Assembly (NCBI RefSeq): GCF_020905335.1
Contig: NZ_JAJJMN010000001.1
Location: 682,001 to 746,000, forward strand
DNA: 64,000 bases
Direction: 5' to 3'
Source: Flavobacterium lipolyticum
GTDB taxonomy: Bacteria; Bacteroidota; Bacteroidia; Flavobacteriales; Flavobacteriaceae
Below are positions 23,954-32,662 of this stretch, piece after piece. The first letter of the stretch is position 1. Every line of letters begins with the position of its first letter. The position numbers and the translations under genes are program-made. Below the pieces are notes generated by a model. It did not search any database. It was given only the letters and a program-made list of their open reading frames with translations, and was not told where the DNA came from.

Positions 23954-24175
23954 CTATTGAATATTCATTCTAAATTCTTCAATAACCGGATTTGCTTTGG
24001 CGAAATCAGTTTCCTGAATAAACACTTCTACTGCTAAATCAGATCCGCCATATCCTCCCATACGAGCTGACTGGATGTTATCTTTTTTTACCGTTTCTAC
24101 CCCGGCTTCTTCTAATCTTTCTTTCAAAGCAATTGCTAACACTTCACTCCCTGAAAACACTTTCATTAATCCCAT
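23954..24175 (-). CDS. DUF2007-type small protein
   Basis: 73 residues. The pattern MKVFSGSEVLAIALKERLEEAGVE followed by a short beta hairpin and an acidic helix fits DUF2007, small proteins of unknown function with a ferredoxin-like fold. It sits among unrelated enzymes; a start one codon earlier or later is possible. Confidence 0.75.
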   Translation of the reverse strand: MGLMKVFSGSEVLAIALKERLEEAGVETVKKDNIQSARMGGYGGSDLAVEVFIQETDFAKANPVIEEFRMNIQ

Positions 24176-24206
24176 GACATTTTATTTTTACTATTATTTT
24201 TTCTTT

Positions 24207-25022
24207 TTATTCTAATATTCTTCTTAACTTTTCTTGAAAGACTTCATTTTCATTCATCCCAATATGACCTTGATTTTTTAATCCGCAAAAATGCCCTTTA
24301 AAATCTAATAATTTATTTAACCGAACAGAATTATCGCATGAAATTAATTCATCATCAATACCATGAAAAATATAAATCGGTGCTTTAACTTTTGTCACAT
24401 ATCTGAAAGTCTCGAAATGAAACTTCTTCATAATATTTGGAAAAAAGGGTACTTTGCTGCTTGATAATTCAGTAAAACTAAAATAAGGCGATTGAAGCAA
24501 TAAGGCTTTTGGTTTATTCTCAGAAGCCAAAATTGTTGCCAATCCCGAACCAATAGAATAGCCCGCAATAATTATTTTATTCTCAGGATATCTTTTACAC
24601 AATGTCTTATAAACTACCGCAACATCCTTATTTAACTGATCTTCATCTTCTATTTCACCTTCACTTTTCCCAAAACCTCTATAATCCAAAATAAAAATAT
24701 CATGTCCCAGATTAGTGTAGACTTTGGCAATTTTCCCCCAAGTATCTAATGTTCCTGCATTTCCGTGAAGATAAAAAACTAAACCTTTAGAATTTTCGGT
24801 TTTAAAAAGCAAACCATTTAAGTTCACATCATCAAAAGATTTAATATTTAATTCTTCAAACTTTTGCTGATAATCAAACTTATAATCTTTCGGAAGCGAA
24901 GCACTTTTAAAAACCAATTCACTCTGATTGAAATAAATATAGGAAACGATCAAAACATAAATTGTAACAAAAAATCCTAAAAGCACAATTATTAAAAATT
25001 TAAGTGTCTTGAAAACCTCCAT
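24207..25022 (-). CDS. Membrane-anchored alpha/beta hydrolase
   Basis: 271 residues. An N-terminal membrane helix (about 8-30) anchors the enzyme, which then shows the alpha/beta hydrolase pattern: oxyanion YLHGNAG, nucleophile S156 in GYSIGSG, an acid in HGIDDELIS, and the histidine in NQGHIGMNE. Members are esterases or lipid-related hydrolases facing the periplasm; the substrate is unknown. It is on the same strand as the neighbouring DEAD-box-like gene, 23 nt apart. Confidence 0.88.
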   Translation of the reverse strand: MEVFKTLKFLIIVLLGFFVTIYVLIVSYIYFNQSELVFKSASLPKDYKFDYQQKFEELNIKSFDDVNLNGLLFKTENSKGLVFYLHGNAGTLDTWGKIAKVYTNLGHDIFILDYRGFGKSEGEIEDEDQLNKDVAVVYKTLCKRYPENKIIIAGYSIGSGLATILASENKPKALLLQSPYFSFTELSSSKVPFFPNIMKKFHFETFRYVTKVKAPIYIFHGIDDELISCDNSVRLNKLLDFKGHFCGLKNQGHIGMNENEVFQEKLRRILE

Positions 25023-25045
25023 ACAAAACTTATTATTTCAGAAAT

Positions 25046-25708
25046 TTATTCCTCTTCGATATCATCTTCGTCTTCATCAAGCTCCTCTTCTCCTTCTTCC
25101 TCCATATCAAATAAATAGGGCTCCACTAACATTTTGTCGGCCAGGATTTCGATACGCTCTGTCAGTTCTTCAGCAAAAATAATTCGCTGTACTTTCGCAA
25201 TACTGTTTGAAATACGCATGATTTTAGTTTCATGACGTAATTTCAGAATCGGATCGGCATCATCCAGAATAAACATTTTCAGTCGGTTTACATTGTAGCC
25301 CGCTGTCGTAAACATATCACTTAATTTATTTGGTGTCCCGATTAAAACATCAACTCCCGTAGAAACATAATTTTTATCATAATCCATATCGCCTTTGTCG
25401 TGTACGCCATAAACTTCAAGATTAGTATACTTCCCGTATTTTTCAAAAAGCGCTTCCATTTCCAACACTTTAACTTTGTCTTCAACAATAATCAAAGCAC
25501 GTGGCGATTCTTCCGTTTTCCCTGCCAATTGTTGAATGACATTTAATACAATTGTTGTCGATTTTCCGCTCTTTTCCGGAGAAAGGATGATACAATCAGC
25601 CCCACTTTTAATCGTCGAAAAAGTCTCCTGCTGCAACGCATTTGCTTCCGTTAGACCATTCTCAATTAAAGCGTCTTGTAACTTCTCGTTTATTTTTTTC
25701 AGTTTCAT
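25046..25708 (-). CDS. Single-domain DEAD-box-like protein
   Basis: 220 residues. It holds only the first RecA-like domain of a DEAD-box helicase: a Q-motif region LQQETF, Walker A-like SPEKSGKST (43-51) in place of the usual AxTGSGKT, motif Ib GTPNKL, and DDAD (149-152) instead of DEAD. The SAT motif is not present (the site reads IFAEE), and there is no second helicase domain. A highly acidic tail of about 20 residues ends the protein. It is unlikely to unwind RNA alone; an ATP-sensing or RNA-binding partner role is possible. The next gene starts 23 nt away and no helicase remnant lies nearby, so this length is natural. Confidence 0.75.
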   Translation of the reverse strand: MKLKKINEKLQDALIENGLTEANALQQETFSTIKSGADCIILSPEKSGKSTTIVLNVIQQLAGKTEESPRALIIVEDKVKVLEMEALFEKYGKYTNLEVYGVHDKGDMDYDKNYVSTGVDVLIGTPNKLSDMFTTAGYNVNRLKMFILDDADPILKLRHETKIMRISNSIAKVQRIIFAEELTERIEILADKMLVEPYLFDMEEEGEEELDEDEDDIEEE

Positions 25709-25717
25709 TTTTTTTAT

Positions 25718-25795
25718 GCTTTAAGCTTTAAGCTGTACGCTGTAAGCAAAAATTTATTTCGTTTTTATAAAAGCTTAAAGCCTAAAGCTTAAAGC
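25718..25795. repeat. Word-repeat hairpin GCTTTAAGC
   Basis: GCTTTAAGCTTTAAGC (25718-25733) on the left and AAAGCTTAAAGC (25784-25795) on the right; the right side also repeats the word. It sits between the NtrC-like gene and the DEAD-box-like gene. It is probably an intergenic terminator-like element. Confidence 0.6.
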
Positions 25796-25811
25796 GTATT
25801 GCGCGAAGCAT

Positions 25812-26975
25812 TTACTTGCTTGCAAACATTTTTACATCGGTTTCCGAGATTTCACTGCCTCCTAAAATGATTAATCTTTCCACTACATTTCGAAGTTCAC
25901 GGATATTTCCTGTCCAATCGTATTCCTGCAATAGTTTTATGGCTTTTGGCGAAAACACTTTTACCGAATTGCCTTGTTCTGATGCAATTTTCTCGGTAAA
26001 ATGAGTAATCAATGCCGGAATATCATCACGTCTCTCATTCAATGGCGGCACTTTAATTAAGATTACTGCCAGACGATGGTACAAATCCTCACGGAAACGA
26101 CCTTCTGCAATTTCAGTTTTCAGGTCTTTATTGGTCGCTGCTACCACACGCACATCAACTTTGATGTCTTTTTCAGCCCCTACTCTTGTGATCATATTTT
26201 CTTGTAGCGCACGTAATACTTTGGCTTGTGCCGAAAGACTCATGTCTCCAATTTCATCCAGAAAAATAGTTCCCTTATCGGCCGCTTCAAACTTTCCGGC
26301 ACGATCTTTCACCGCCGATGTAAAGGCTCCTTTTACGTGCCCAAACAATTCGCTTTCGATCAGTTCACTTGGAATAGCCGCACAGTTTACTTCTATCAAA
26401 GGAAAATTGGAGCGCTCGCTTTTTTCATGTAACTGATGTGCTACCAACTCTTTTCCGGTTCCATTTGGGCCTGTAATCAAAACTCTGGCTTCGGTTTGGG
26501 CTACTTTATCAATCATTACTTTAATATGACTGATCGCTTCGCTTTCCCCTACCATCTCATAATTTTTACTGACCTTTTTCTTCAGAATCTTATTCTCTAC
26601 TACGAGTTGTTTTTTATCTAAAGCATTACGAACAGTGTTCAGCAATCGATTCAAATCTGGTGGCTTCGAAATATAATCAAAAGCTCCTAAACGCATCGTG
26701 TGAATCGCGGTTTCCATATCGCCATGACCAGAGATCATAACCATCGGAATTTCCGGCTTAATCTTTTTTACTTCCTCCAGAACTTCAACTCCGTCTAATT
26801 TTGGCATTTTGATATCGCACAATACCAAATCGTAATCGTTGCTTTTTATTTTCTCAAGACCTGCCGCGCCATCTTCAGCTTCATCTACCTGATACGTATC
26901 ATTCTCTTCCGATAAAATTTTTACCAAAACTCTTCTGATGGATGCTTCGTCTTCTATAATTAGTATTTTACTCAT
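25812..26975 (-). CDS. NtrC-family sigma-54 response regulator lacking the DNA-binding domain
   Basis: 387 residues. The receiver domain has phosphoacceptor D54 in LVLCDIKMP and the Lys of YISKPPD. The AAA+ domain has Walker A GPNGTGKE (169-176), GAFTSA (216-221, usually GAFTGA) and Walker B LDEIGD (239-244). The protein ends soon after the AAA+ lid (WTGNIRELRNVVERLIIL) and has no Fis-type helix-turn-helix. It may act from solution or through a partner, as some NtrC-like proteins do. Its GAFTSA variant could change the sigma-54 contact. No partner histidine kinase is adjacent. Confidence 0.9.
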   Translation of the reverse strand: MSKILIIEDEASIRRVLVKILSEENDTYQVDEAEDGAAGLEKIKSNDYDLVLCDIKMPKLDGVEVLEEVKKIKPEIPMVMISGHGDMETAIHTMRLGAFDYISKPPDLNRLLNTVRNALDKKQLVVENKILKKKVSKNYEMVGESEAISHIKVMIDKVAQTEARVLITGPNGTGKELVAHQLHEKSERSNFPLIEVNCAAIPSELIESELFGHVKGAFTSAVKDRAGKFEAADKGTIFLDEIGDMSLSAQAKVLRALQENMITRVGAEKDIKVDVRVVAATNKDLKTEIAEGRFREDLYHRLAVILIKVPPLNERRDDIPALITHFTEKIASEQGNSVKVFSPKAIKLLQEYDWTGNIRELRNVVERLIILGGSEISETDVKMFASK

Positions 26976-26980
26976 TCTTT

Positions 26981-27074
26981 TGAGGTTCTAAGGTTCTGAG
27001 TCACTAAGGTTCTAAGGTTTTTCTATTAAGAAGCTAAAAAAACTTAGCAACTCAGAACCTTAGTATCTTAGCAA
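26981..27074. repeat. Word-repeat hairpin GGTTCTAAG/CTTAG
   Basis: AAGGTTCTGAG (26990-27000) pairs with CTCAGAACCTT (27051-27061), and the flanks repeat the words GGTTCTAAGG and CTTAGCAAC. It separates the regulator gene from the ABC permease gene. Confidence 0.6.
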
Positions 27075-27083
27075 CTTTAAAAA

Positions 27084-28400
27084 TTAATATTTAAGCCATT
27101 TATACAATTCTTTCCAGGTTGGTTTTTTACCATACATTAAAATCCCTATTCGGTAAATTTTGGCAGCGAACCATACTACAAGGAAAAAGGTAGCAAACAA
27201 TAATGATACCGAAATCGCAATTTGCCACCACGGCACTCCAAACGGAAGTCGCATTAACATGACAATTGGTGACGTTAACGGAATCATCGAAAATACCACA
27301 GCAATGGTTCCGTGAGGATCATTTACAACCGTAAAAAAACCAACATAGACACTCAAAATCAATGGCATAATAATCGGCAAAAGAAATTGCTGTGAGTCCG
27401 TTTGGTTGTCCACTGCAGCACCGATAGCTGCGTAAAACGAACTGTATAAAAAATACCCTCCAATGAAATAAATTACAAAGCCAATTAGGATACTGGCAAT
27501 TGGTAAATTCCATAATTCGCGAATATACATTTGAGCTGTTCCTGACATTTCATGCTGGGCAGACTGCATTAATTCCGGTGATATTCTGGCTGTTGGACCA
27601 ACATTTACTCCAAAAAAAGCCGATGCCGCAAACATTAATCCCAAACCTATAATTGCCCAAATCATAAATTGAAGCAATCCTGCAAGTGAAGTTCCCACAA
27701 TTTTACCAATCATCAGCTGAAATGGTTTTACCGACGAAATAATAATTTCGATGATTCGGTTGGTTTTTTCTTCGATCACACTTCGCATGACCATATTACC
27801 GTAAATGATAATAAACATCATAATCAGATAACCAAAAGCACCTCCTATTCCGATTTTTATCTCATTCAATCCTTTTAAACTCTCTTCTCCGGATGCTTTT
27901 ACCAAATGAATATTCACATCTGACTGTGCTTTTTGAATGGCCAAAGTGTCCAGTTTTGCCGTTTCAAGATTTATTTTGGTAATTTTTGATGCGATTACAT
28001 CCTGTGTTTTTTCGATAAAAGAAATACTGGGGCTGTTATTCGAGATAAACTCAATTTTACTTTCTAAATCTGATAAATTACCGGTTTTTGGAATAACAAT
28101 TAAACCGTCAAAGCTTTCGTTAGTAATACTGTCTTTTAGGGCTTTTGTATCAATTTCAGACAAATTAAGATATTTAAACTCGGCTTCATCCTTATTCTGT
28201 TTTAGAAAATCCTGCGCAAACAAACCTGTTTCGTCATGAATGGCAATTCTTTTCGTCTCTGCTTTCATCGAACTCAGATACCCAATGAATCCTGCGATTG
28301 CCACAAACAATAACGGACTCAAAAAGGTCATGACAACAAAAGACTTATTGCGCACTTTTGCAATAAACTCTCTTTTTATAATTAATGAAATTATACTCAT
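27084..28400 (-). CDS. ABC transporter permease, NatB-type
   Basis: 438 residues. Short cytoplasmic start, first membrane helix at about 20-40, a large extracytoplasmic loop (about 45-190), then a block of five helices. The region EEKTNRIIEIIISSVKPFQLMIGKIVG is typical of the NatB/ABC-2 permease type. Together with the ATPase upstream (103 nt) it makes an exporter; the Na+ of the Bacillus pair is one example of cargo, but none is proven here. The two genes are on the same strand. Confidence 0.9.
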   Translation of the reverse strand: MSIISLIIKREFIAKVRNKSFVVMTFLSPLLFVAIAGFIGYLSSMKAETKRIAIHDETGLFAQDFLKQNKDEAEFKYLNLSEIDTKALKDSITNESFDGLIVIPKTGNLSDLESKIEFISNNSPSISFIEKTQDVIASKITKINLETAKLDTLAIQKAQSDVNIHLVKASGEESLKGLNEIKIGIGGAFGYLIMMFIIIYGNMVMRSVIEEKTNRIIEIIISSVKPFQLMIGKIVGTSLAGLLQFMIWAIIGLGLMFAASAFFGVNVGPTARISPELMQSAQHEMSGTAQMYIRELWNLPIASILIGFVIYFIGGYFLYSSFYAAIGAAVDNQTDSQQFLLPIIMPLILSVYVGFFTVVNDPHGTIAVVFSMIPLTSPIVMLMRLPFGVPWWQIAISVSLLFATFFLVVWFAAKIYRIGILMYGKKPTWKELYKWLKY

Positions 28401-28426
28401 TTATTTAGATTATAAGATTTTTAGAC

Positions 28427-28502
28427 TTCTTAGATTATTAGTTTTTTTTTTTTAGATCTCCTGATTCATTCTACGAATCCTGAAATCTAAAAATCCAACA
28501 AT
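28427..28502. repeat. Word-repeat hairpin TTAGATTATTAG
   Basis: TTTAGATTATAAGATTTTTAG on the left (from 28425) and AAATCTAAAAATCCAACAATC on the right (to 28503) make an imperfect inverted repeat around a T run. A similar word is repeated at 34091-34170. Confidence 0.5.
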
Positions 28503-29423
28503 CTATCCCGTTACTGTTTGAATAAAAATATCGTTTATGCTTGGTATTTTTTCTACAAAATGGGTAACCTGTCCGCGTTGCGTTAGCAAATGCAATAGCT
28601 CATTTGGCGCTGCGTTTCCAATTTGAATATCCAGTTTCAGATCGTCATTTAAGGATTTAAAACTTGCTGGCGACACGGTGAATTTTTGTGTAACGTCATA
28701 CATCAGGCCTTCTACATTGTCCGTTAAAATTCCCACTTCAAAACTATTGGTTCGGAATTGACGCTTTACATCACTTACTTTTCCTTCAATAAGCTTATTT
28801 GATTTATGAATTAAGGCAATATGATCACAGAGTTCTTCTACACTTTCCATACGGTGTGTCGAGAAAATAATGGTAGCTCCCTGTTCTTTAAGTGCTAAGA
28901 TTTCATCTTTAATTATATTTGCATTCACAGGATCAAATCCTGAGAAAGGCTCGTCAAAAATCAGCAATTTAGGCTTGTGCAGCACGCAAACTACAAACTG
29001 AATTTTTTGCGCCATTCCTTTAGAAAGTTCCTGAATTTTCTTGTTCCACCAGCCCTGAATTCCAAGACGATCGAACCAATATTCCAATTGTAATTTTGCC
29101 TCAGCTTTAGAAAGTCCTTTCATTTGCGCCAGATACAAACATTGTTCTCCAACTTTCATTGAAGTATACAATCCTCTTTCTTCGGGAAGATAACCAATAT
29201 GTTGTATGTGTTTGGGCTGTAATTTTTCTCCATCCAAAATCACTTCACCACCGTCAGGTAAAGTAATTTGATTTATAATTCGGATCAGGGAAGTTTTTCC
29301 GGCTCCATTGGGACCAAGTAGTCCATAAATACTACCTTTTGGTACATTTAATGAAACTTCGTTAAGCGCTACATAATCACCGTATTGTTTTACGACTTTA
29401 TGTACTTCGAGTAAGTTGCTCAT
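28503..29423 (-). CDS. ABC transporter ATP-binding protein, NatA-type
   Basis: 306 residues. Walker A GPNGAGKTSL (about 36-45), signature LSKGMAQKIQ (about 138-147), Walker B LLIFDEPFSG and the switch His in STHRMES are all present. It has a C-terminal extension of about 80 residues as seen in NatA-like ATPases. It energises the permease encoded 102 nt downstream. Confidence 0.93.
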   Translation of the reverse strand: MSNLLEVHKVVKQYGDYVALNEVSLNVPKGSIYGLLGPNGAGKTSLIRIINQITLPDGGEVILDGEKLQPKHIQHIGYLPEERGLYTSMKVGEQCLYLAQMKGLSKAEAKLQLEYWFDRLGIQGWWNKKIQELSKGMAQKIQFVVCVLHKPKLLIFDEPFSGFDPVNANIIKDEILALKEQGATIIFSTHRMESVEELCDHIALIHKSNKLIEGKVSDVKRQFRTNSFEVGILTDNVEGLMYDVTQKFTVSPASFKSLNDDLKLDIQIGNAAPNELLHLLTQRGQVTHFVEKIPSINDIFIQTVTG

Positions 29424-29514
29424 GCTATAATTAAGATTTTCTGCGTCAGTTTGACCATTGCGGCATTATGGATGTAAAAGTAAATAAATAGTATCGAAAT
29501 CTTGTACTATTCAC

Positions 29515-29553
29515 ACAAAAAACCCATTCTACGGTTTGCTATAGAATGGGTTT
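29515..29553 (-). terminator. Terminator of grpE-dnaJ
   Basis: AAACCCATTCTA (29520-29531) pairs with TAGAATGGGTTT (29542-29553). On the minus strand the stem is followed by TTTTTGTG, 40 nt after the dnaJ stop. Confidence 0.75.
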
Positions 29554-29592
29554 CTTAAATTTATTGTTGATTCCTTTTAGAAAAAGTCCGAT

Positions 29593-30705
29593 TTACGAAA
29601 ACATATCTTTTACCTTTTCAAAAAATGATTTTTCTGATTTTTCAGGGCTCGGAATAAAGTGATCGTCGTTAAGTGCATTTTCAAAAAATTGTTTTTGCTC
29701 TTTGTTCAACGTTTTTGGCGTCCATACATTTACGTGAACTAACAAGTCTCCATTTCCGTAACCATTGATACTTGGAATACCTTTTCCTTTTAATCTTAAG
29801 ATTTTTCCGGATTGAATTCCTTCTTCTAATTTGATACGAACTTTTCCATTAATCGCTTCGATGTCTTTAGAAACTCCTAAAACGGCTTCCGGAAAACTAA
29901 TGTATAAATCGTAATGAATGTTTTCACCTTCACGTTTCAGAAACTCGTGTTCTAATTCTTCAATAGCAACAATTAAATCACCAGGAATACTATTTCCCGG
30001 GGCATCATTCCCTTTATTGGAAACTTTTAACTGCATACCATCTACCACTCCCGCAGGAATTTTGATTGAAACGGTTTCGTCTTCTAAAATCATTCCCTGA
30101 GCATCCGCTTCAGATGGACGTTTATCTAAAATCTGACCAGATCCGCCACAAGTAGGACAAGTTGACGCAGATTGCATTCTTCCTAAAATGGTGTTGGTTA
30201 CACGCATTACCTGTCCCTGTCCGTTACAAGTCGAACATGTTTTATAGGTAACTCCTTTAGCCTGAACTTTACGTTTTACTTTTACTTTTTTCTCAACACC
30301 ATTTGCAATCTCTTCTAAAGTCAGTTTAACTTTAATTCGAAGATTGCTTCCTTTAGCACGACGAGGGCCACCGCCTCCGCCTCCGCCGAAACCACCAAAT
30401 CCACCTCCAAAAATATCACCAAACTGGCTGAAAATGTCATCCATATTCATACCACCATGACCACCGCCAAATCCACCAGAACCATCAAATGCCTGATGTC
30501 CGTACTGATCGTATTTCGCTTTTTTGTTAGGATCGCTTAGTACTTCATAAGCTTCTGCCGCTAATTTAAAGTTTTCTTCTGCCTCTTTGTCGCCCGGGTT
30601 TTTATCCGGATGATATTTTAATGCACTTTTTCTATAAGCTTTTTTAATTTCAGCAGCGTCAGCATTTTTTGAAATGCCTAGTATTTCGTAAAAATCTTTT
30701 TTCAT
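29593..30705 (-). CDS. dnaJ: Chaperone DnaJ with one of two zinc centres
   Basis: 370 residues. The J domain has HPD at 32-34, followed by a Gly/Phe-rich linker (about 72-115). The cysteine-rich region keeps only two CxxCxGxG motifs, C157/C160 and C183/C186, where classical DnaJ has four; the surviving pair lines up with zinc centre II. It stimulates DnaK ATPase and presents unfolded proteins. It is co-transcribed with grpE (109-nt gap). A terminator follows. Confidence 0.95.
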   Translation of the reverse strand: MKKDFYEILGISKNADAAEIKKAYRKSALKYHPDKNPGDKEAEENFKLAAEAYEVLSDPNKKAKYDQYGHQAFDGSGGFGGGHGGMNMDDIFSQFGDIFGGGFGGFGGGGGGGPRRAKGSNLRIKVKLTLEEIANGVEKKVKVKRKVQAKGVTYKTCSTCNGQGQVMRVTNTILGRMQSASTCPTCGGSGQILDKRPSEADAQGMILEDETVSIKIPAGVVDGMQLKVSNKGNDAPGNSIPGDLIVAIEELEHEFLKREGENIHYDLYISFPEAVLGVSKDIEAINGKVRIKLEEGIQSGKILRLKGKGIPSINGYGNGDLLVHVNVWTPKTLNKEQKQFFENALNDDHFIPSPEKSEKSFFEKVKDMFS

Positions 30706-30813
30706 AATTTAGGTTAAATTGCTTCGCCAGTTCGCTAGCGCTTGTGTCCAAATTTAAAATTCCGAATTCCAATACTTTAAAAATTGACTTTCAGAATATG
30801 TCATTTGCTTTTC

Positions 30814-31392
30814 TTAGTTCCCGATAACAACTTTAGGGAAACGAATAATTTTGTCTCCTAATTTGTACCCTTTTTCGATAACATCAACAATTTTCCCTTT
30901 TAATTTCTCAGACGGAGCCGGAATTTGGGTAATTGCCTCAGCAAAATCAGCATCAAAAGCATCACCTGCTTTTAATTCAACTTGCTCTAAACCTTTAGAA
31001 ACTAAAGTATTTTTTAATTTTTCATGAATCAATTCAACTCCTTTTGTCAAAGTTTCATCTTCCGATTTATTGATCTCTACTATAGCTCTGTCAAAATCAT
31101 CTAAAACTGGCAACATGGCCAATAAAACATCTTGATTTGCAGTTTTAAACAAATCGATACGTTCTTTTGAAGTTCTTTTTTTGTAATTTTCGAATTCAGC
31201 AAATAGTCTCAAAAACTTATCTTTTTCTTTTGCCAAGTCTTGAGCCAATTGCTCTTCAACACTTAATTCTTCAACAATTAACTGCTCACCGTTGGCGTTG
31301 TTCTCTAACGTTACATCATCTAATTCCTGATCGAATTCTGTATTTTCCGTAGTCATATTACTTTTATTTTTAAAGATATTCTTAAACTTCAT
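30814..31392 (-). CDS. grpE: Nucleotide exchange factor GrpE
   Basis: 192 residues; an inner Met (MTTENTEF, 31356) would give 180. A long N-terminal coiled coil (about 55-110, with FENYKKRTSKERIDLFK) precedes the beta-wing domain ending GDKIIRFPKVVIGN. It exchanges nucleotide on DnaK. It is the first gene of the grpE-dnaJ unit and has an excellent promoter. Confidence 0.93.
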   Translation of the reverse strand: MKFKNIFKNKSNMTTENTEFDQELDDVTLENNANGEQLIVEELSVEEQLAQDLAKEKDKFLRLFAEFENYKKRTSKERIDLFKTANQDVLLAMLPVLDDFDRAIVEINKSEDETLTKGVELIHEKLKNTLVSKGLEQVELKAGDAFDADFAEAITQIPAPSEKLKGKIVDVIEKGYKLGDKIIRFPKVVIGN

Positions 31393-31415
31393 TTTTTATT
31401 CTTTCTTTTGGATTG

Positions 31416-31448
31416 CAAAAGTACTGCCAAATCTTTCAAAATGTCAAA
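31416..31448 (-). promoter_or_regulatory. Bacteroidota-type promoter of grpE-dnaJ
   Basis: On the minus strand TTTG (31448-31445), 21 nt, TACTTTTG (31423-31416). Both boxes match the -33/-7 consensus. The box lies 23 nt before the annotated start or 59 nt before the inner Met. Confidence 0.8.
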
Positions 31449-31645
31449 TTGTCACTTTCTTAAGACTGAGTCATTTAAAAAGCAAAAACAACCTTTTAAA
31501 ATTTAGTATAATTTTAAGACTATCACGATATAGATTATAGTATATTTGAAATCCAATTGAAAACTAAATTATTACCTATCAAAATTGAATTTAAGGGTTA
31601 GCCTCGGCTTTATAAATAATTATTAATTCAAGTTTACCTTATATT

Positions 31646-31681
31646 AAAAAAAGCTTCGCCTTATGAGACGAAGCTTTTTTT
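31646..31681. terminator. Bidirectional terminator between grpE and tRNA-Trp
   Basis: A 13-bp perfect stem, AAAAAAAGCTTCG (31646-31658) with CGAAGCTTTTTTT (31669-31681), with a 10-nt loop and T runs on both strands. No gene supported in 31393-31861 apart from the promoter of grpE. Confidence 0.75.
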
Positions 31682-31861
31682 TTATGATTTATAGGTAGTA
31701 CACGGTTTGTTTACCACGAATTATTTCTAATGCAGCTTTTCAACCAAAATAAATTTACAGAATTTACGAGAGACAAAAAGCACTCCAACTTATCCAACTG
31801 ACATAAAAGTACTAAGTCAGTAAAGCAATAATCTTTAACAAAGGAAACAAGATTATTATTG

Positions 31862-31932
31862 CACGGGCGGAGGGATTCGAACCCCCATCAACGGTTTTGG
31901 AGACCGCTATTCTACCCTTGAACTACGCCCGT
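31862..31932 (-). tRNA. tRNA-Trp (CCA anticodon)
   Basis: A 71-nt cloverleaf on the minus strand. The acceptor stem ACGGGCG pairs with CGCCCGT, with discriminator G. The anticodon loop is CTCCAAA with anticodon CCA, and the T loop is TTCGAAT. The 3' CCA end is not encoded (the sequence reads CAA). It stands alone on this strand; a weak hairpin AATAATCTT/AAGATTATT lies just downstream of its 3' end. Confidence 0.96.
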
Positions 31933-32128
31933 ATTTTGAAGTCGCAAATTAAACGCTTTTTTTCTCTTCCGGCAACTATTTCACTGCTTTTAATTCAATA
32001 AAAAATCAGCAACGCTACAGCCCTTTACCTAACTTTTTCTTCTGCAACGAATTACAAAAAACATTCTTTGAACAGACTATTTACTATCGGATTTAAAAAT
32101 AAAGCTGAACGAAACAAAATCATTTCAA

Positions 32129-32580
32129 ACTTATCTTCTTTCTGCCACAAATTCTCGAATTAGCTCTTAACAAGCTTACGTAAAAACAAAAAATCTGCTT
32201 AATCTGCCGAATCTGCGTGAAAAAAAACCACACCAGACTTATCTTCTTTCTGCCACAAATTCTCGAATTATTTCTTAACACGCTTACGTAAAAACAAAAA
32301 ATCTGCCGAATCTGCGTAAAAAAAACCACACCAGACTTATCTTCTTTCTGCCACAAATTCTCGAATTAGTTCTTAACAAGCTTACGTAAAAACAAAAAAT
32401 CTGCCGAATCTGCCGAATCTGTGTGAAAAAAAAACCACACCAGACTTATCTTCTTTCTGCCACAAATTCTCGAATTAGTTCTTAACACGCTTACGTAAAA
32501 ACAAAAAATCTGCCGAATCTGCGTGAAAAAAAATCACACCGGACTTATCTTCTTTCTGCCACGAATACTCGAATTATTAT
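32129..32580. repeat. Higher-order tandem repeat, four to five units of about 100 bp
   Basis: Units start with ACTTATCTTCTTTCTGCC at 32129, 32237, 32335, 32444 and 32543, so unit lengths alternate 108, 98, 109, 99. Units 1 and 3 share CAAGC and an extra CTGCCGAAT word; units 2 and 4 share CACGC and lack it. The order is thus ABAB: a 206-208-bp dimer was itself duplicated. It lies in the 730-nt gap between tRNA-Trp and hisS and encodes nothing convincing. No unique spacers are present, so it is not a CRISPR array. Confidence 0.88.
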
Positions 32581-32662
32581 TTTTTTAGATTTCGTTTAAG
32601 CAAAAAAAATGCGCAAATTCGATTGAATCTGCGCAAAAAATATTGTATTTCAGCATAAAAAC

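Noticed and set aside
25046..25708. Frameshift truncating a full helicase gene
   Set aside because: The downstream 23 nt and the next gene hold no helicase C-terminal remnant, and the acidic tail is a natural end.
32120..32356. 78-residue frame on the minus strand inside the ABAB repeat
   Set aside because: It is a by-product of the tandem repeat: the protein repeats itself and shows no start context or domain.
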